Shown one piece after another: positions 25,016-33,725 of a stretch of DNA of 64,000 nucleotides. A program made the translations under genes and the position numbers. The first letter of the stretch is position 1, and every line of letters starts with the position of its first letter. Below the pieces are notes generated by a model. The model searched no databases. It was not told the origin of the DNA and worked only from the letters and a program-made list of their open reading frames with translations. Origin of the DNA: Bradyrhizobium diazoefficiens (GTDB lineage Bacteria > Pseudomonadota > Alphaproteobacteria > Rhizobiales > Xanthobacteraceae); NCBI RefSeq assembly GCF_016616235.1, contig NZ_CP067100.1:5825001-5889000 (forward strand), given 5' to 3'.

Positions 25016-25062
25016 TGGCTGGGGCGGGAGGGATCGAACCTCCGAATGGCGGAATCAAAATC
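25016..25062 (-). other. 3' half of tRNA-Gln(UUG): attachment-site remnant
   Basis: On the minus strand this reads GATTTTGATTCCGC (anticodon UUG in a 7-base loop and the 3' side of its stem), a 5-base variable loop, a perfect T-arm GGAGG-TTCGATC-CCTCC, then the acceptor strand CGCCCCA-G-CCA. The 5' half (acceptor, D-arm, 5' anticodon stem) is missing: the sequence beyond 25062 does not pair. Such a 3' tRNA piece is what a tRNA-targeting integrase leaves at the distal end of its element. By orientation the element lies at higher coordinates. No intact copy of this tRNA is in the window. Confidence 0.8.
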
Positions 25063-25397
25063 AGTTTGGTTATCGAGTGATTTCAAGGGACGTTTGGAAA
25101 AGATGGCCAGAATGGCTTCTAGCAAACTTAATAGCTTAGCAGCCGTTTCCAAACAAAAACAGCCCGCCGCACCGGGGGATTCGTCGTGGCAGGTCTGGTG
25201 GCGAATGGCGCCGACGCACTCAAGACTTTGCGTATCGAAACGGCTGCTACCCTCCGAAGCCAAGGGTCCGAAATCGCGTAAAAGCGGAAGACCCGCGCGG
25301 GGTTGCCGCCGAGAATTGCTGCCTTGATCTCTTCGGTAAGGCCTACCGCATCGAGCCTTCGGCGTCAGTTGGAACGCCAGGTCGCAGCCACCGGGCG
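25063..25397. other. Non-coding start of the putative island
   Basis: Locally less GC-rich than its surroundings. It contains a 9-base inverted repeat GTTTGGAAA (25092-25100) and TTTCCAAAC (25146-25154), 45 bases apart. No coherent gene is seen. Confidence 0.4.
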
Positions 25398-25672
25398 ACC
25401 GGCCTGCAGCCGCATAAATGTGGTCGAGTGCACGTCGGGAGCGCGCACAGATCTCGCCGATCTCGGCCTTGGTGATGATCATCGGCGGGCAGAAGTTCAC
25501 CGTGTCTCCGAGCGCACGCGTGATCAGACCGTGCTTGAGCCCGTTCTCCGACGTAAGCCGCAGCGCCCCAGGACGGGTTGAAAATCCCCTTCGACTCCTT
25601 CTTGCCGAGCAGTTCAACCGCGCCGATGAGTCCGGCGCCGCGGGCGTTGCCGACCAATGGATGAATTCGGGC
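25398..25672 (-). pseudogene. C-terminal fragment of a class III aminotransferase
   Basis: Two frames are needed. One carries LVGNARGAGLIGAVELLGKK near 25600-25657. The other carries HGLITRALGDTVNFCPPMII and TKAEIGEICARSRRALDHIY down to about 25400. This is the C-terminal part of a PLP-dependent omega-aminotransferase. The lysine-bearing N-terminal two thirds are absent, so it cannot be active. Confidence 0.7.
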
Positions 25673-25955
25673 AGATCGGCCGGCAGCTTAACCGCGAGGC
25701 TGCGCAGGCCCACCCCGCCAGCGTTTCTCTGTGCCGGTTCATGCTTTGCGGGCTGCGCGATGCTTCGTGGCTGCGCGGACAACTCTCACTTGCCCTTAGC
25801 TTTACCTTTATCGTTTTCATGCTTCTGGCCGCCCTTGCGCTCGCCCTTGTGGGCGCCCTTGTGGCCGCCAGCACCAGGCCCGGTTCCAGACTTGTCGCCC
25901 TTGACGAGGATCACATTAGGTCCCAAGACGTCTTCGTCGCCACTTCCGGCGATGC
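25673..25955. other. No secure gene; Lys/Gly-rich ORF tail on the minus strand
   Basis: On the minus strand an open frame ends at about 25790 with a GHKGAHKGERKGGQKHENDK type tail, but it has no credible start (a stop precedes it near 26005). It may be the end of a decayed gene. Nothing else is seen. Confidence 0.35.
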
Positions 25956-26153
25956 CGCCCCTTTGTGGTGCAGGCGAAATCGAAGGATGGCAATCCCGTA
26001 GTCATGACGATAGGCCCACACGGCATGTCCGTCTTCGAGGCCATGACGACCGGGACGAACTCAGCGACTGTGGGATCCGGTCCAGGCCGCACCCCCTCCG
26101 GCAATTCGGATTCGGAGTCGTCATCCTCCAACAACTCCGAAATGCAGAAGTAA
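25956..26153 (+). pseudogene. C-terminal remnant of a small exported protein
   Basis: The frame reads FVVQAKSKDGNPVVMTIGPH, then a Ser/Gly-rich end SSSSNNSEMQK. This resembles the C-terminus of a short exported family in Bradyrhizobium (F-V-x-A-K-x-K-D-G-N-P-V-x-M). The upstream frame is arginine-rich and not coding-like and there is no signal peptide, so only the tail survives. Confidence 0.5.
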
Positions 26154-26214
26154 TCGATCCGCCCCGGGCCGGTGCCACAGGCGCGGCACTCATCCCTGCG
26201 AGCCAACGCCATTT

Positions 26215-26747
26215 GCGAAAGCCAGCGGGGATCCGCGCTCGCGTGCCCTCAATCACGTCATCAGCGGCACGGGCCAGATTAGAGTTCGACTGACCTCCGG
26301 TGAATTCGTCACGGCCCGGGTGGTAGGCGCTGCCCCCAATTATAACCCGGCCGTTCTTCAGTTGGAGCGACCCAGGTTCCCACTGCATCCCTTTGCCGTG
26401 GGCCGTTCGACCGACCTGCAGGTCGGACAGAGCACGTTTGCCATCGGCAACCCCTACGGTCTCGACTTTGACCTCAGCATTGTAAGTGCGCTTGGCCGAA
26501 AACTGCCCTCGGTCACTGCTCGCGAAGTCAAGGAGATGATTCTGACGCGCCGATTAATCGGGAAATTTCGGCGGTCCTCTTCTCGACAGCGCCGGGCGCC
26601 TTATTGGCGTAAACGGCGCCATCCTCTCCGGTTCGGACGCATCGGCCGGAATCGGGTTCGCCATTCCCGTCTATGTTGTCAACCGCATTGCGGGCGAGCA
26701 GACATTTCCCGGCTCACCGAACGATGACCCTTCGCTGTTCTGGCCAC
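26215..26747 (+). pseudogene. Decayed HtrA/DegP-like serine protease
   Basis: Pieces in several frames line up with a trypsin-like periplasmic protease: NHVISGTGQIRVRLTSGEF, QVGQSTFAIGNPYGLDFDLS, then after a frameshift [20 protein letters not shown] and [17 protein letters not shown]. The region with the catalytic His is missing, and the nucleophile motif G-N-S-G-G-P reads G-N-F-G-G-P here (TTC at 26567-26569), so the serine is lost as well. No PDZ domain follows. Confidence 0.75.
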
Positions 26748-29366
26748 CTATTCGGCGGCCTCGCGCAAAGGCGACACCTCCGCATGCGGCTTGATCTGGC
26801 GTGGTTGCCCCATTAGGACCGGCTGAAACAGCACCGCGGCAGCCATGGTGCACGCAAGCGCTAGTGCCATCAGCTTTCCCATGCTGGACATCCCCGGGTA
26901 GCTTGAGGCCCACATGCTGCCGAACGCGGCCGCATTGGTCATGGCGCTGAACACCACGGCTCGCGTCAGCGTCGACTGCAACAGTCCGGTTTTGCCGGCC
27001 CGCCATGCCATGACATAGTAGATCTTGAACGCCACACCGACGCCGAGGAGTAGCGGAAGTGCGATGATATTGGCAAAGTTGAGCTCCGGACCAAGCAGGA
27101 CGGAAAGCTCGAGCGTGAGCGCCCCGGCGACAAGCAGCGGGATTAAGGTGAGCAGGACGTCTGTGATCCGCCGCAAAGCAATCGCGAGGAGGATGGCGAT
27201 GGCGACCAGCGCCATTATCCCAGCCTCCCCGAAGGCCCGGGTCACCGTGCGGGCTGATTCGTAATAACTAACCGCAGTTCCCGCCGCGGTCGGCTCGGCA
27301 GAAAGAACGGCCTCCGCGAATTTTCGGAGCACGCCGACGTCGTTTGCATCGCCTTTAGCGAGCGCCTGTACCCTCGCTCGTCCGTCCGGCAACTGCCAAT
27401 CGCGGACCAGGTCGGCAGGCAAGCTTTCGGGTGTCAGCGGTTGGGCTGCGAGGGTCTTGCGCAGGAGGTCCAGATCGTAATTGAGAGACGGCGTGATTGC
27501 TGCATCCGCTTTGCGACGAACTTCGGGCGCCCCATTTGCCAGTTGCTCAAGCTGGGATGCGACGGTGCGTGCATCGTCCGCGGCCGGGCTATTCGCGTCG
27601 GCTGCTGCCTTGGAGAGCGCTTCTGCCGTACTCCGCAGCACATTGACGGTATCCTCGTCGCCCGGAGCCGGCCTCTCGCGGCGCAGGCTGAGCACGGGCC
27701 CGATCGCGTGATCAGCGGAATGAAGCGCGGCGAGCTTCTGTTCCTGGTCGCTTGGAACGAAGTTCGTGAGCGTCACCACGCGCGCGACCTCCGGCAATGA
27801 CGAGAGCCGCTGCGCAATCTGGTCGGCCTGGTGTTGCGACGCAGCCAGCACCTCGGCATCATTGCCGTTCGTTTCAGGCTCCGATTGCAGCTTCCGATAA
27901 GTGAGAACCGAGGGGGAAGCGGGATTTTGGAGATCGACCGGATTGAAATCGAATGGCAGATGAAGCAGCAGCGGCGTCCCGGCCAAGACCACAAGAACAG
28001 TGCCGGCGATCACGACAATTCGGTTGCGCTGCAGAAAAGCATCCACCGGCGCGAGCCATCTGAATCCCACGGCTGCGGGTTCCCCGGGCGGATTGAGCGC
28101 GGTTAGCATGGCAGGCACGAGCGTGATGCTGCAGGCAAAGGCAATCAACATGCCGCACCCTGCAATCAGTCCGAGCTCGGAGAGACCACGATAGTCGGTT
28201 GGCAGGAATGCAAAGAAGCCAATCGCCGTAGCTGCTGCCGCGAGCGCCAAGGGCGCTCCGGCCTTGTGCGCCGCGCAGCGCAGCGCGTGGCGCAGGTTAT
28301 CGATCTCGTGCCGCTCGGTCCTGTAACGCACGCTGAACTGGATGCCGAAGTCGACCCCCAGCCCCACGAAAAGCACGAAGAAGGCAATCGAGATCAGGTT
28401 GAAGGAGCCGACCATCAGCAGACCGAGTGCCGCGGTTGCGGCGAGCCCGACAGCCAAGCTAAAGAACACCGCGGCGATCAGCCTGAAGGAGCGGAGCGCA
28501 AGCCAAAGGATGATCAGCACGCCCACGAGCGCCGTAAGCGTGTCGCGTACAGCGCTGGAGCGGATCACGGAGAACTGGTCGTCATTCATCGGAACCTGAC
28601 CTGTAAGGCTGATCTCGGCTCCGAAACGTTGCTTCAATTGAAGATCCGAGGCCGCTTTCCCGATCGCATCCGTTGCCGCTCGGCCGGGTTGAAGCGCGTT
28701 GAAGTCGAGCCGCGGAGCAATCTCAATAAAATGTCGCAATTGGCTTTCCGCAGGCGGGTGCCCTTGTAGAAGCTCCTGCCAAGAGAAGAATGCAGGCTTG
28801 CCGGCGAGGACATCTTCCAGGAGCTTCCGCGTGAGCGAAAGTGGCCAGCCGAGTTGCTCAAGCTTCAGTCTGCCAGCCGCAATCCCTTGCGCCGCCGAGC
28901 CGAGCACGCCGGCGGCGCCATGTAACGTCGGATCGGCCGAGAGCGCCTGCAGGAAAGGCCGCGCATGAGCCAGCCCGTCGGCAACGCGGCGCACGTCCGC
29001 GGTCGAGCTAAACAGCAGCCCATTGCGCTCGAAGAACTCGCCGCTGTCGGGCTGCACGACCTGGTGAAACAGCTCTGGGCTTTCCTTCAACGTTCGTACG
29101 AGCTGGTCGGTTGCAACTTCGGCATTTTCGGGCGTCGAAGCGGTCACCACAACAGAGATCCCCTTCTGCGGAAATGCGCGCGAAAGCTCCATCTGGCGCT
29201 CGTGCCATGTAAGCTTCTGCGACACCAGCGTTTCGATGTCGGTGTTGATGGAGAACCGCGCCGCGGCGTAGAACGCGCATCCAAACAGCAGCAGCACCCC
29301 CAGGACGATGATGACCCACCAACGGCGGACGCAAAGATCGACGATGTTGACTACGATTTGGGTCAT
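26748..29366 (-). CDS. hpnN: Hopanoid-type RND transporter (HpnN-like)
   Basis: An 872-residue MMPL/RND inner-membrane transporter. It has one helix at the N-terminus ([20 protein letters not shown]), a large periplasmic loop, a block of five to six helices ([19 protein letters not shown] through [13 protein letters not shown]), a second helix and loop, and a last block ending VLFQPVLMG. Length, [19 protein letters not shown] and [24 protein letters not shown] sequence match HpnN, which moves hopanoids to the outer membrane. No other hpn gene is nearby, so this may be an additional copy. It lies between two decayed genes. Confidence 0.85.
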   Translation of the reverse strand: MTQIVVNIVDLCVRRWWVIIVLGVLLLFGCAFYAAARFSINTDIETLVSQKLTWHERQMELSRAFPQKGISVVVTASTPENAEVATDQLVRTLKESPELFHQVVQPDSGEFFERNGLLFSSTADVRRVADGLAHARPFLQALSADPTLHGAAGVLGSAAQGIAAGRLKLEQLGWPLSLTRKLLEDVLAGKPAFFSWQELLQGHPPAESQLRHFIEIAPRLDFNALQPGRAATDAIGKAASDLQLKQRFGAEISLTGQVPMNDDQFSVIRSSAVRDTLTALVGVLIILWLALRSFRLIAAVFFSLAVGLAATAALGLLMVGSFNLISIAFFVLFVGLGVDFGIQFSVRYRTERHEIDNLRHALRCAAHKAGAPLALAAAATAIGFFAFLPTDYRGLSELGLIAGCGMLIAFACSITLVPAMLTALNPPGEPAAVGFRWLAPVDAFLQRNRIVVIAGTVLVVLAGTPLLLHLPFDFNPVDLQNPASPSVLTYRKLQSEPETNGNDAEVLAASQHQADQIAQRLSSLPEVARVVTLTNFVPSDQEQKLAALHSADHAIGPVLSLRRERPAPGDEDTVNVLRSTAEALSKAAADANSPAADDARTVASQLEQLANGAPEVRRKADAAITPSLNYDLDLLRKTLAAQPLTPESLPADLVRDWQLPDGRARVQALAKGDANDVGVLRKFAEAVLSAEPTAAGTAVSYYESARTVTRAFGEAGIMALVAIAILLAIALRRITDVLLTLIPLLVAGALTLELSVLLGPELNFANIIALPLLLGVGVAFKIYYVMAWRAGKTGLLQSTLTRAVVFSAMTNAAAFGSMWASSYPGMSSMGKLMALALACTMAAAVLFQPVLMGQPRQIKPHAEVSPLREAAE

Positions 29367-29896
29367 TACCTGGACTTCTTCGAAAACGGGTAGGTGAGCT
29401 CGGCCCAGATCAAGGGTCCCAGCGTAAGCCAGAGGGGCTGCCGGCCAAAGAGCTGGTGGTCTCGATCGCCGGTGCTCGGGCCGATCAACTATCTAACGTT
29501 CGATAGACGTCGCTGGTTGCTACCCGTGTAATGGATGCGGATTCACCGCCGGCGATGGTGACAGCTGTCGAGCCCTCTTCTTGGTCCCATTTTCCGAAAT
29601 CCGGCTCCCCGCAAGAGATGAAGGGAACGGCAAAGCGGTGGATATCGCTCCCACGCGGACAGAGGGGATCAGCGCCCTCGGAATTTAGGCCCTCAGAAAA
29701 AATGCACGCGAACGGCGCGAACCAGATCGCAATTATCCACCGTAAACATATGTTAATCCGAATCCGTTCTCGCGGCTGAGGACCGTGTTGCGTCACTCGC
29801 TATGCTTACGCGGGAGCGCGCGGCAAAGCGTTGTTGATGGCGCAGGCCGCGACCGCGTCTCCCCGTGACGAGACAACCGCGAGTCCGTCTGTCTAA
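29367..29896. other. 530-bp region with no recognised gene
   Basis: Upstream of the HpnN-like gene and presumably carries its promoter. The only long open frame (minus, 29485-29796) lacks a ribosome site, domain or coding-like pattern and is not called. Confidence 0.4.
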
Positions 29897-30088
29897 TCAG
29901 ACATCTGAGCGATGAATTAGGGGCCGGACAGGCGTGGGCAAGCACGGGATGTTGTGACCGCGGGGAATCAGCGCAGCCCGGCTCATGCCGGCATCCACCA
30001 CGTACACGCTGCGGCGGAAGCGAGCCAGGTAAATCGCGGCAATCGGGCCGGCCGGGCCGCGCCCGATCACAACATAGTCGAGCGGCAC
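29897..30088 (-). pseudogene. N-terminal fragment of a thioredoxin reductase-like flavoprotein
   Basis: 63 residues: [20 protein letters not shown] then [20 protein letters not shown] and PRGHNIPC. This is the FAD-binding beta-alpha-beta of a pyridine-nucleotide disulfide oxidoreductase (G-x-G-P-A-G). It is cut off after about 55 residues and the NADPH and redox-active parts are missing. Confidence 0.75.
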
Positions 30089-30146
30089 CCGACATCCCCT
30101 GGGCCGCCAGCCGGCGCGAGGAAAGGATTTTGCGAGGAGGGCCGGC

Positions 30147-30650
30147 TCAAGCGGCCTGAGGCTGGCGTGCGATATAGTCCATCGTTACCTTCTCGACGTT
30201 CGCGTCGATCCATTGTGCCATGCGCTGTTCTTCCTTCAGGGATGTCTCCAGAGGCGCCCTAGTCTGCTCGACACCGGCAGGACCGCACAGGGCAAGCAAC
30301 GACTTGTAGGCTGCGATTTCGAAGTTCTCGAAAGCGTTGTTGGCGAATGTGTTTTTGAGGATCTCGTCGCCGGCCATTGCGTGCATCATCGCCTGAGCAT
30401 TGGCCATGACTGATTGAGTCGTGTCCTTCAAGCTCGAGGTGCTCTCGCCGCAGGCCTCCAAACATTGCTCCAGCCGCCGGAGCTGTTCGTTGGTCTCTTG
30501 CAGATGGGCCGTGATCTTTGCCTTGATCTCAGGATACTGATCGAGGCGCTCGGATTGCCTTTCCATGAGCTCTCTGGCCTGGGTTTCCATCGCATGGGCG
30601 TTGCGGAGGCCGACGACGAAGGTGTCCTTCGCTGCGTTCGTCATTGTCAT
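30147..30650 (-). CDS. DUF892 (YciE-type) ferritin-like protein
   Basis: A 167-residue all-helical protein of the DUF892 ferritin-like family. [21 protein letters not shown] is helix 1, followed by [21 protein letters not shown], a middle helix with [14 protein letters not shown] and a last helix [17 protein letters not shown]. The His and Glu residues spaced along the helices are those expected for a diiron site. Members are stress-induced. The start ATG at 30650 has AAGGAAT upstream, and an EcfG-like promoter precedes it, in agreement with stress regulation. Confidence 0.88.
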   Translation of the reverse strand: MTMTNAAKDTFVVGLRNAHAMETQARELMERQSERLDQYPEIKAKITAHLQETNEQLRRLEQCLEACGESTSSLKDTTQSVMANAQAMMHAMAGDEILKNTFANNAFENFEIAAYKSLLALCGPAGVEQTRAPLETSLKEEQRMAQWIDANVEKVTMDYIARQPQAA

Positions 30651-30686
30651 ATTCCTTGTTCTGTTGGGCTTCGTTCTGCCGGCGCC

Positions 30687-30711
30687 AACTTGCCGCGACA
30701 TCGATAGTTCC
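30687..30711 (-). promoter_or_regulatory. Candidate EcfG promoter of the DUF892 gene
   Basis: Minus strand GGAAC (30711-30707), 16 bases, AGTT (30690-30687), about 37 bases before the start at 30650. Only the first -10 base differs from CGTT. Confidence 0.55.
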
Positions 30712-31022
30712 TAGCAAAGCTGCCGTGCCTTCCCCTGCGCTCAGAGCAGTTGACCGGACCATCACCGATGCTCAGCGACAGGAACAATTGCCGGTGACAG
30801 AAAACTTCTCGGAGCACGAGCTGGGCGTTATGCCTGCCGCATCAAGCCTGCAGACGAATGGTGGAAATCCAGCATCATTTACGAAATGCGCTCACTCATT
30901 TCGGGATAGCCATGGAGGCGGCAAGGGTCAGGCTTTTCGCCGCATCTGCGAGAGAAACCGCTTGCTGGTGACCGCGACCGTCGTCCCTGACGTATTGCTT
31001 GATAGGGGATAGCCAGCATCAC
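30712..31022. other. Intergenic, no gene seen
   Basis: No ORF with domain support or a ribosome site in this 311-base stretch. Confidence 0.4.
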
Positions 31023-31738
31023 CTAGGCCGTCGCGAGCTCAGCCGGCTGCCCTGCCCGCTTTAGCGGCACCTGCTGACCAGAGTTTTTCACGGCATCGTC
31101 AGGCATGGTCGAGGGTATCAGCGGTGTCCAGATCGGACCCGGAGCGACTGCGTTCGCCGAATCCCTTTGTCGGCCAGCATCTGGGCGAGCCCCCCGTGAA
31201 GTCTGAATGGCGCCCTTCGTCGTGGCATAGGCAAGCAGGATCGAATTGGGCATGTCGGAGTTCACCGAGGCGGTGTTGATGATTGCGCTTCCCGGCTTCA
31301 TATAGGCAACCGCCGCCTTGGTCAGATAGAACATGGCGTGGATGTTCGTCTCAAACGTGCGCTGTCATTCTTCGTCGCTGATGTCGCCTATATCGAAGAA
31401 TGTCGCCTGATGCGCTGCGTCGTTGACGAGGACATCGACCCCGCTGAGTTCTTGACCGCACGCCGAACGATGCTGCGGCAGTGCTTGGAACTGCGGATGT
31501 CGCCGGGAATCAGCACGGCCTTGCGGCCTTCCTTTTCCACCAGGACCTTGACCTCGGCGGCGTCCTCGTCCTCGTCAAGGTCAAGATAGGCGATGATAAG
31601 GTCGGCTCCTCGCGTGCAAGCCGGCCAGAGCCGCAATGACTCTCCTCCCCGTGGTCCGGCCGTGGGTTCATGGCGCCGGTCGCGCCCGGCATCGGTTGCT
31701 TTTGCGCCGGCTAGGGCGGCTTGGGATAGTTGCTCATG
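31023..31738 (-). pseudogene. Short-chain dehydrogenase, stop codon and frameshifts
   Basis: From the ATG at 31738 it reads MSNYPKPP, then an in-frame TAG, then AQKQPMPGATGAMNPRPDHG, a start typical of the stress-related general SDR group (relatives of B. subtilis YhdF). The G-x-x-x-G-x-G cofactor loop is mostly lost. Later pieces occur in other frames: ADLIIAYLDLDEDEDAAEVK, GRKAVLIPGDI, then MFYLTKAAVAYMKPGSAIIN, LAYATTKGAIQ (the Y-x-x-x-K is kept) and PGPIWTPLIPSTMPDDAVKN. It ends after QPAELATA, short of the usual C-terminus. At least two frameshifts and one stop make it non-functional. Confidence 0.88.
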
Positions 31739-31764
31739 CCGGCCTCCGGAGGGTTCGGCCGACC

Positions 31765-31789
31765 AACTGTGCTCAGTCCGGAGCGTTCC
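31765..31789 (-). promoter_or_regulatory. EcfG-like promoter before the decayed SDR gene
   Basis: Minus strand GGAAC (31789-31785), 16 bases, AGTT (31768-31765), 27 bases upstream of the pseudogene start. It has the same -10 form as the DUF892 promoter. Confidence 0.5.
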
Positions 31790-31969
31790 TGGCGTCTGAC
31801 TCTGTCACGAGCATGCAGGAACATCTCGCTCACGGTTACATTCTCGACGACCCAACAGCTACGCGGCGCGGGTCCGGTAGGAGCAGCCGCGCTCGCTCTA
31901 CCGATCCTGACAGGAACCTCCCGGTCACCGGGACATTGCCGCTTCAAACGCGGTGTCTTGGAGCCGAAT

Positions 31970-32092
31970 ATGCTTGGAGAATTGCGCGTCCTTGCCCAGC
32001 CCGGTGCGATCGTTGCCAGTCTTGCAGTCCTGTTGCTGATGGCCGGTGCCGACGCGGTGATCGTGGTCGCCGTGAAGGGCTGGCCGTTTTAG
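31970..32092 (+). CDS. 40-residue membrane peptide upstream of DUF421 gene
   Basis: Starts with ATG at 31970 preceded by TTGGAG and encodes MLGELRVLAQPGAIVASLAV, continuing as one membrane helix and ending VVAVKGWPF. Its stop is three bases before the DUF421 start, so the two would be translated in sequence. It might instead be a displaced first helix of the DUF421 protein. Confidence 0.5.
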   Translation: MLGELRVLAQPGAIVASLAVLLLMAGADAVIVVAVKGWPF

Positions 32093-32095
32093 CCG

Positions 32096-32650
32096 ATGGT
32101 CGATGTCGGACACATCCTCTACCAGGGCTGGCCGCCGCTGCTGCGGACTGCGCTTGGAACAACAATCACCTATCTCGCACTGGTCGTGCTGCTTCGTATC
32201 GCAGGACCGCGAACGCTCGCGAAATGGTACGCCTTCGACCTGATCGTCACCGTTGCGCTTGGCTCAACCTTTGCCAACAGCGTTCTCTCCGGCAATATCA
32301 GCGTGGCGCAGTCGCTCGTCGGCTTCGTCATCCTGATCGGGCTGCAATTCATCATCGCTTTCGCCGTGGCGCACTGGAGCCAGCTGCGGGTCATCGTGAA
32401 TCCGCAGCCCACGCTGCTGCTCCATCAGGGCAAGTTTGTCCACGATGCGATGCGACGACAACGGGTGGCAGAGGCGGACGTTCGCGCCGCAATCCGGCAT
32501 CAAGGCGTTGATCGCATTGAGGACGTCGGTGCCGTCGTGCTCGAGGCCGATGGCACCTTCAGCGTCATCCGCCAACTCGGATCTGATGCGACGGCGCTGG
32601 CAGACATCCCGGAATTAGGCGGCTCGAATGAGGCGAATCGCTCGGACTAG
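32096..32650 (+). CDS. DUF421 (YetF-like) membrane protein
   Basis: 184 residues. Three membrane helices (LLRTALGTTITYLALVVLLR; DLIVTVALGSTFANSVLSG; LVGFVILIGLQFIIAFAV) precede a small cytoplasmic YetF domain with PTLLLHQGKFVHDAMRRQRV, the EADVRAAIRHQG segment and VLEADGTFSVI. The RIAGPRTLAKW stretch is the family signature (usually GKR). Members occur in stress and spore contexts; the function is unknown. It is likely an operon with the peptide gene just upstream. Confidence 0.9.
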   Translation: MVDVGHILYQGWPPLLRTALGTTITYLALVVLLRIAGPRTLAKWYAFDLIVTVALGSTFANSVLSGNISVAQSLVGFVILIGLQFIIAFAVAHWSQLRVIVNPQPTLLLHQGKFVHDAMRRQRVAEADVRAAIRHQGVDRIEDVGAVVLEADGTFSVIRQLGSDATALADIPELGGSNEANRSD

Positions 32651-32656
32651 CGCATA

Positions 32657-32681
32657 GGAACCTTTGTAGGACTGACCGGTT
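32657..32681 (+). promoter_or_regulatory. Candidate EcfG promoter of the cox operon
   Basis: GGAAC (32657-32661), 16 bases, GGTT (32678-32681), 33 bases before the coxM start. GGAACC and GGTTCC also form an inverted repeat, so a repressor site is an alternative reading. Confidence 0.5.
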
Positions 32682-32714
32682 CCCGCCCTAAAGGGGAAGC
32701 ATGGCGTGGAGGCA

Positions 32715-33725
32715 ATGAAGGTCTGGGTACGAAGGGTTCTGTCGGTGTGCGCGACGTTGCCGCTTACTGCCTGCGCGGGCCGGCAGTCGGCGCTTGACCC
32801 TCAAGGGCTGCAATCCGACCAGATTCGACACACGTTGTTCATATTTCTGGTGGTGGCGGCGGTGGTCTGGACCGCCGTCGTGATTGCTCTCGGCGGAGCG
32901 ATGATGCGCCGCAAGCGGGCGGCCGGTCAGCCGCTCGATCTCCACCAGGCATTTGAAGAACGTACTGGCCGCGTCATTCTGGCGCTCGGGATTGCGACCA
33001 CCGTCACCGTGCTCGGCCTCTCCTTCGTCAGCTATGCCGGACAGCGCACAGTCTTCGCTAAGGATGCGAACGTGCTCACGTTGAAGATCATCGGTCACCA
33101 ATGGTGGTGGGAAGTCCGTTATGAAGCCGACAGTCCGCATCAGAGTTTCGTGACAGCGAACGAGATCCGGATCCCGACCGGTCAGCCGGTGAAGGTCGAA
33201 CTGGAATCCGCAGACGTGATTCACAGCTTCTGGGTGCCGAGCTTGACGGGCAAGATGGACCTTATCCCTGGGCAGAAGAACGAGCTGCAGTTCACAGCCA
33301 AGAATGCCGGCGTATATCGTGGGCAATGCGCCGAGTTCTGCGGGCTCCAGCACGCCCACATGGCGTTCGCCGTGCTCGCTCTGCCGCCCGATGAGTTCGG
33401 CCGTTGGCGCGAGCACGAAAACCAAAGCGCAGACAGCCCCGCCGATCAGCTCGGTAAGCAGGGCGAGGCTTTGTTCCGAGCACGCGGATGTGCCCTGTGC
33501 CATAACGTCAGTGGCACGCTGGCCGGCGGACAGCTCGGCCCGGATCTCACCCATGTCGGCAGCCGCACGACAATCGCCGCGGGAACGCTGCCGAATACGC
33601 CCGCGACGCTGGGCGGATGGATATCAGATCCGCAGCACGTCAAACCCGGCAATCTCATGCCGAAGATGCCGTTACAATCGGACGAGCTCATCGCGATCAT
33701 TCACTACCTGGAGCAACTCAAGTGA
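32715..33725 (+). CDS. coxM: Cytochrome c oxidase subunit II with heme c domain
   Basis: A 336-residue subunit II of a heme-copper oxidase. It has a lipoprotein-type signal (lipobox LTAC near residue 20), two membrane helices (LFIFLVVAAVVWTAVVIALG; RVILALGIATTVTVLGLSF), the cupredoxin domain with QWWWEVRY, and the CuA site HSFWVP...C205-AEF-C209-GLQ-H213-AHM. A fused cytochrome c domain carries C259-ALC-H263 and the distal Met region PKMPL. This fusion is what distinguishes CoxM of the Bradyrhizobium alternative oxidase CoxMNOP. I took the ATG at 32715 after GGAGG. Its end overlaps coxN by four bases. Confidence 0.95.
   Translation: MKVWVRRVLSVCATLPLTACAGRQSALDPQGLQSDQIRHTLFIFLVVAAVVWTAVVIALGGAMMRRKRAAGQPLDLHQAFEERTGRVILALGIATTVTVLGLSFVSYAGQRTVFAKDANVLTLKIIGHQWWWEVRYEADSPHQSFVTANEIRIPTGQPVKVELESADVIHSFWVPSLTGKMDLIPGQKNELQFTAKNAGVYRGQCAEFCGLQHAHMAFAVLALPPDEFGRWREHENQSADSPADQLGKQGEALFRARGCALCHNVSGTLAGGQLGPDLTHVGSRTTIAAGTLPNTPATLGGWISDPQHVKPGNLMPKMPLQSDELIAIIHYLEQLK

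Noticed and set aside
25790..26005. Minus-strand Lys/Gly-rich tail GHKGAHKGERKGG
   Set aside because: Looks coding at the end but has a stop just upstream and no start; overlaps the plus-strand remnant at 25956.
29485..29796. 103-codon minus-strand frame
   Set aside because: No ribosome site, no domain and non-coding-like composition.
31917..31942. GGAAC upstream of the 40-residue peptide and DUF421 gene
   Set aside because: No CGTT-like -10 at 16-17 bases (CATTG instead).
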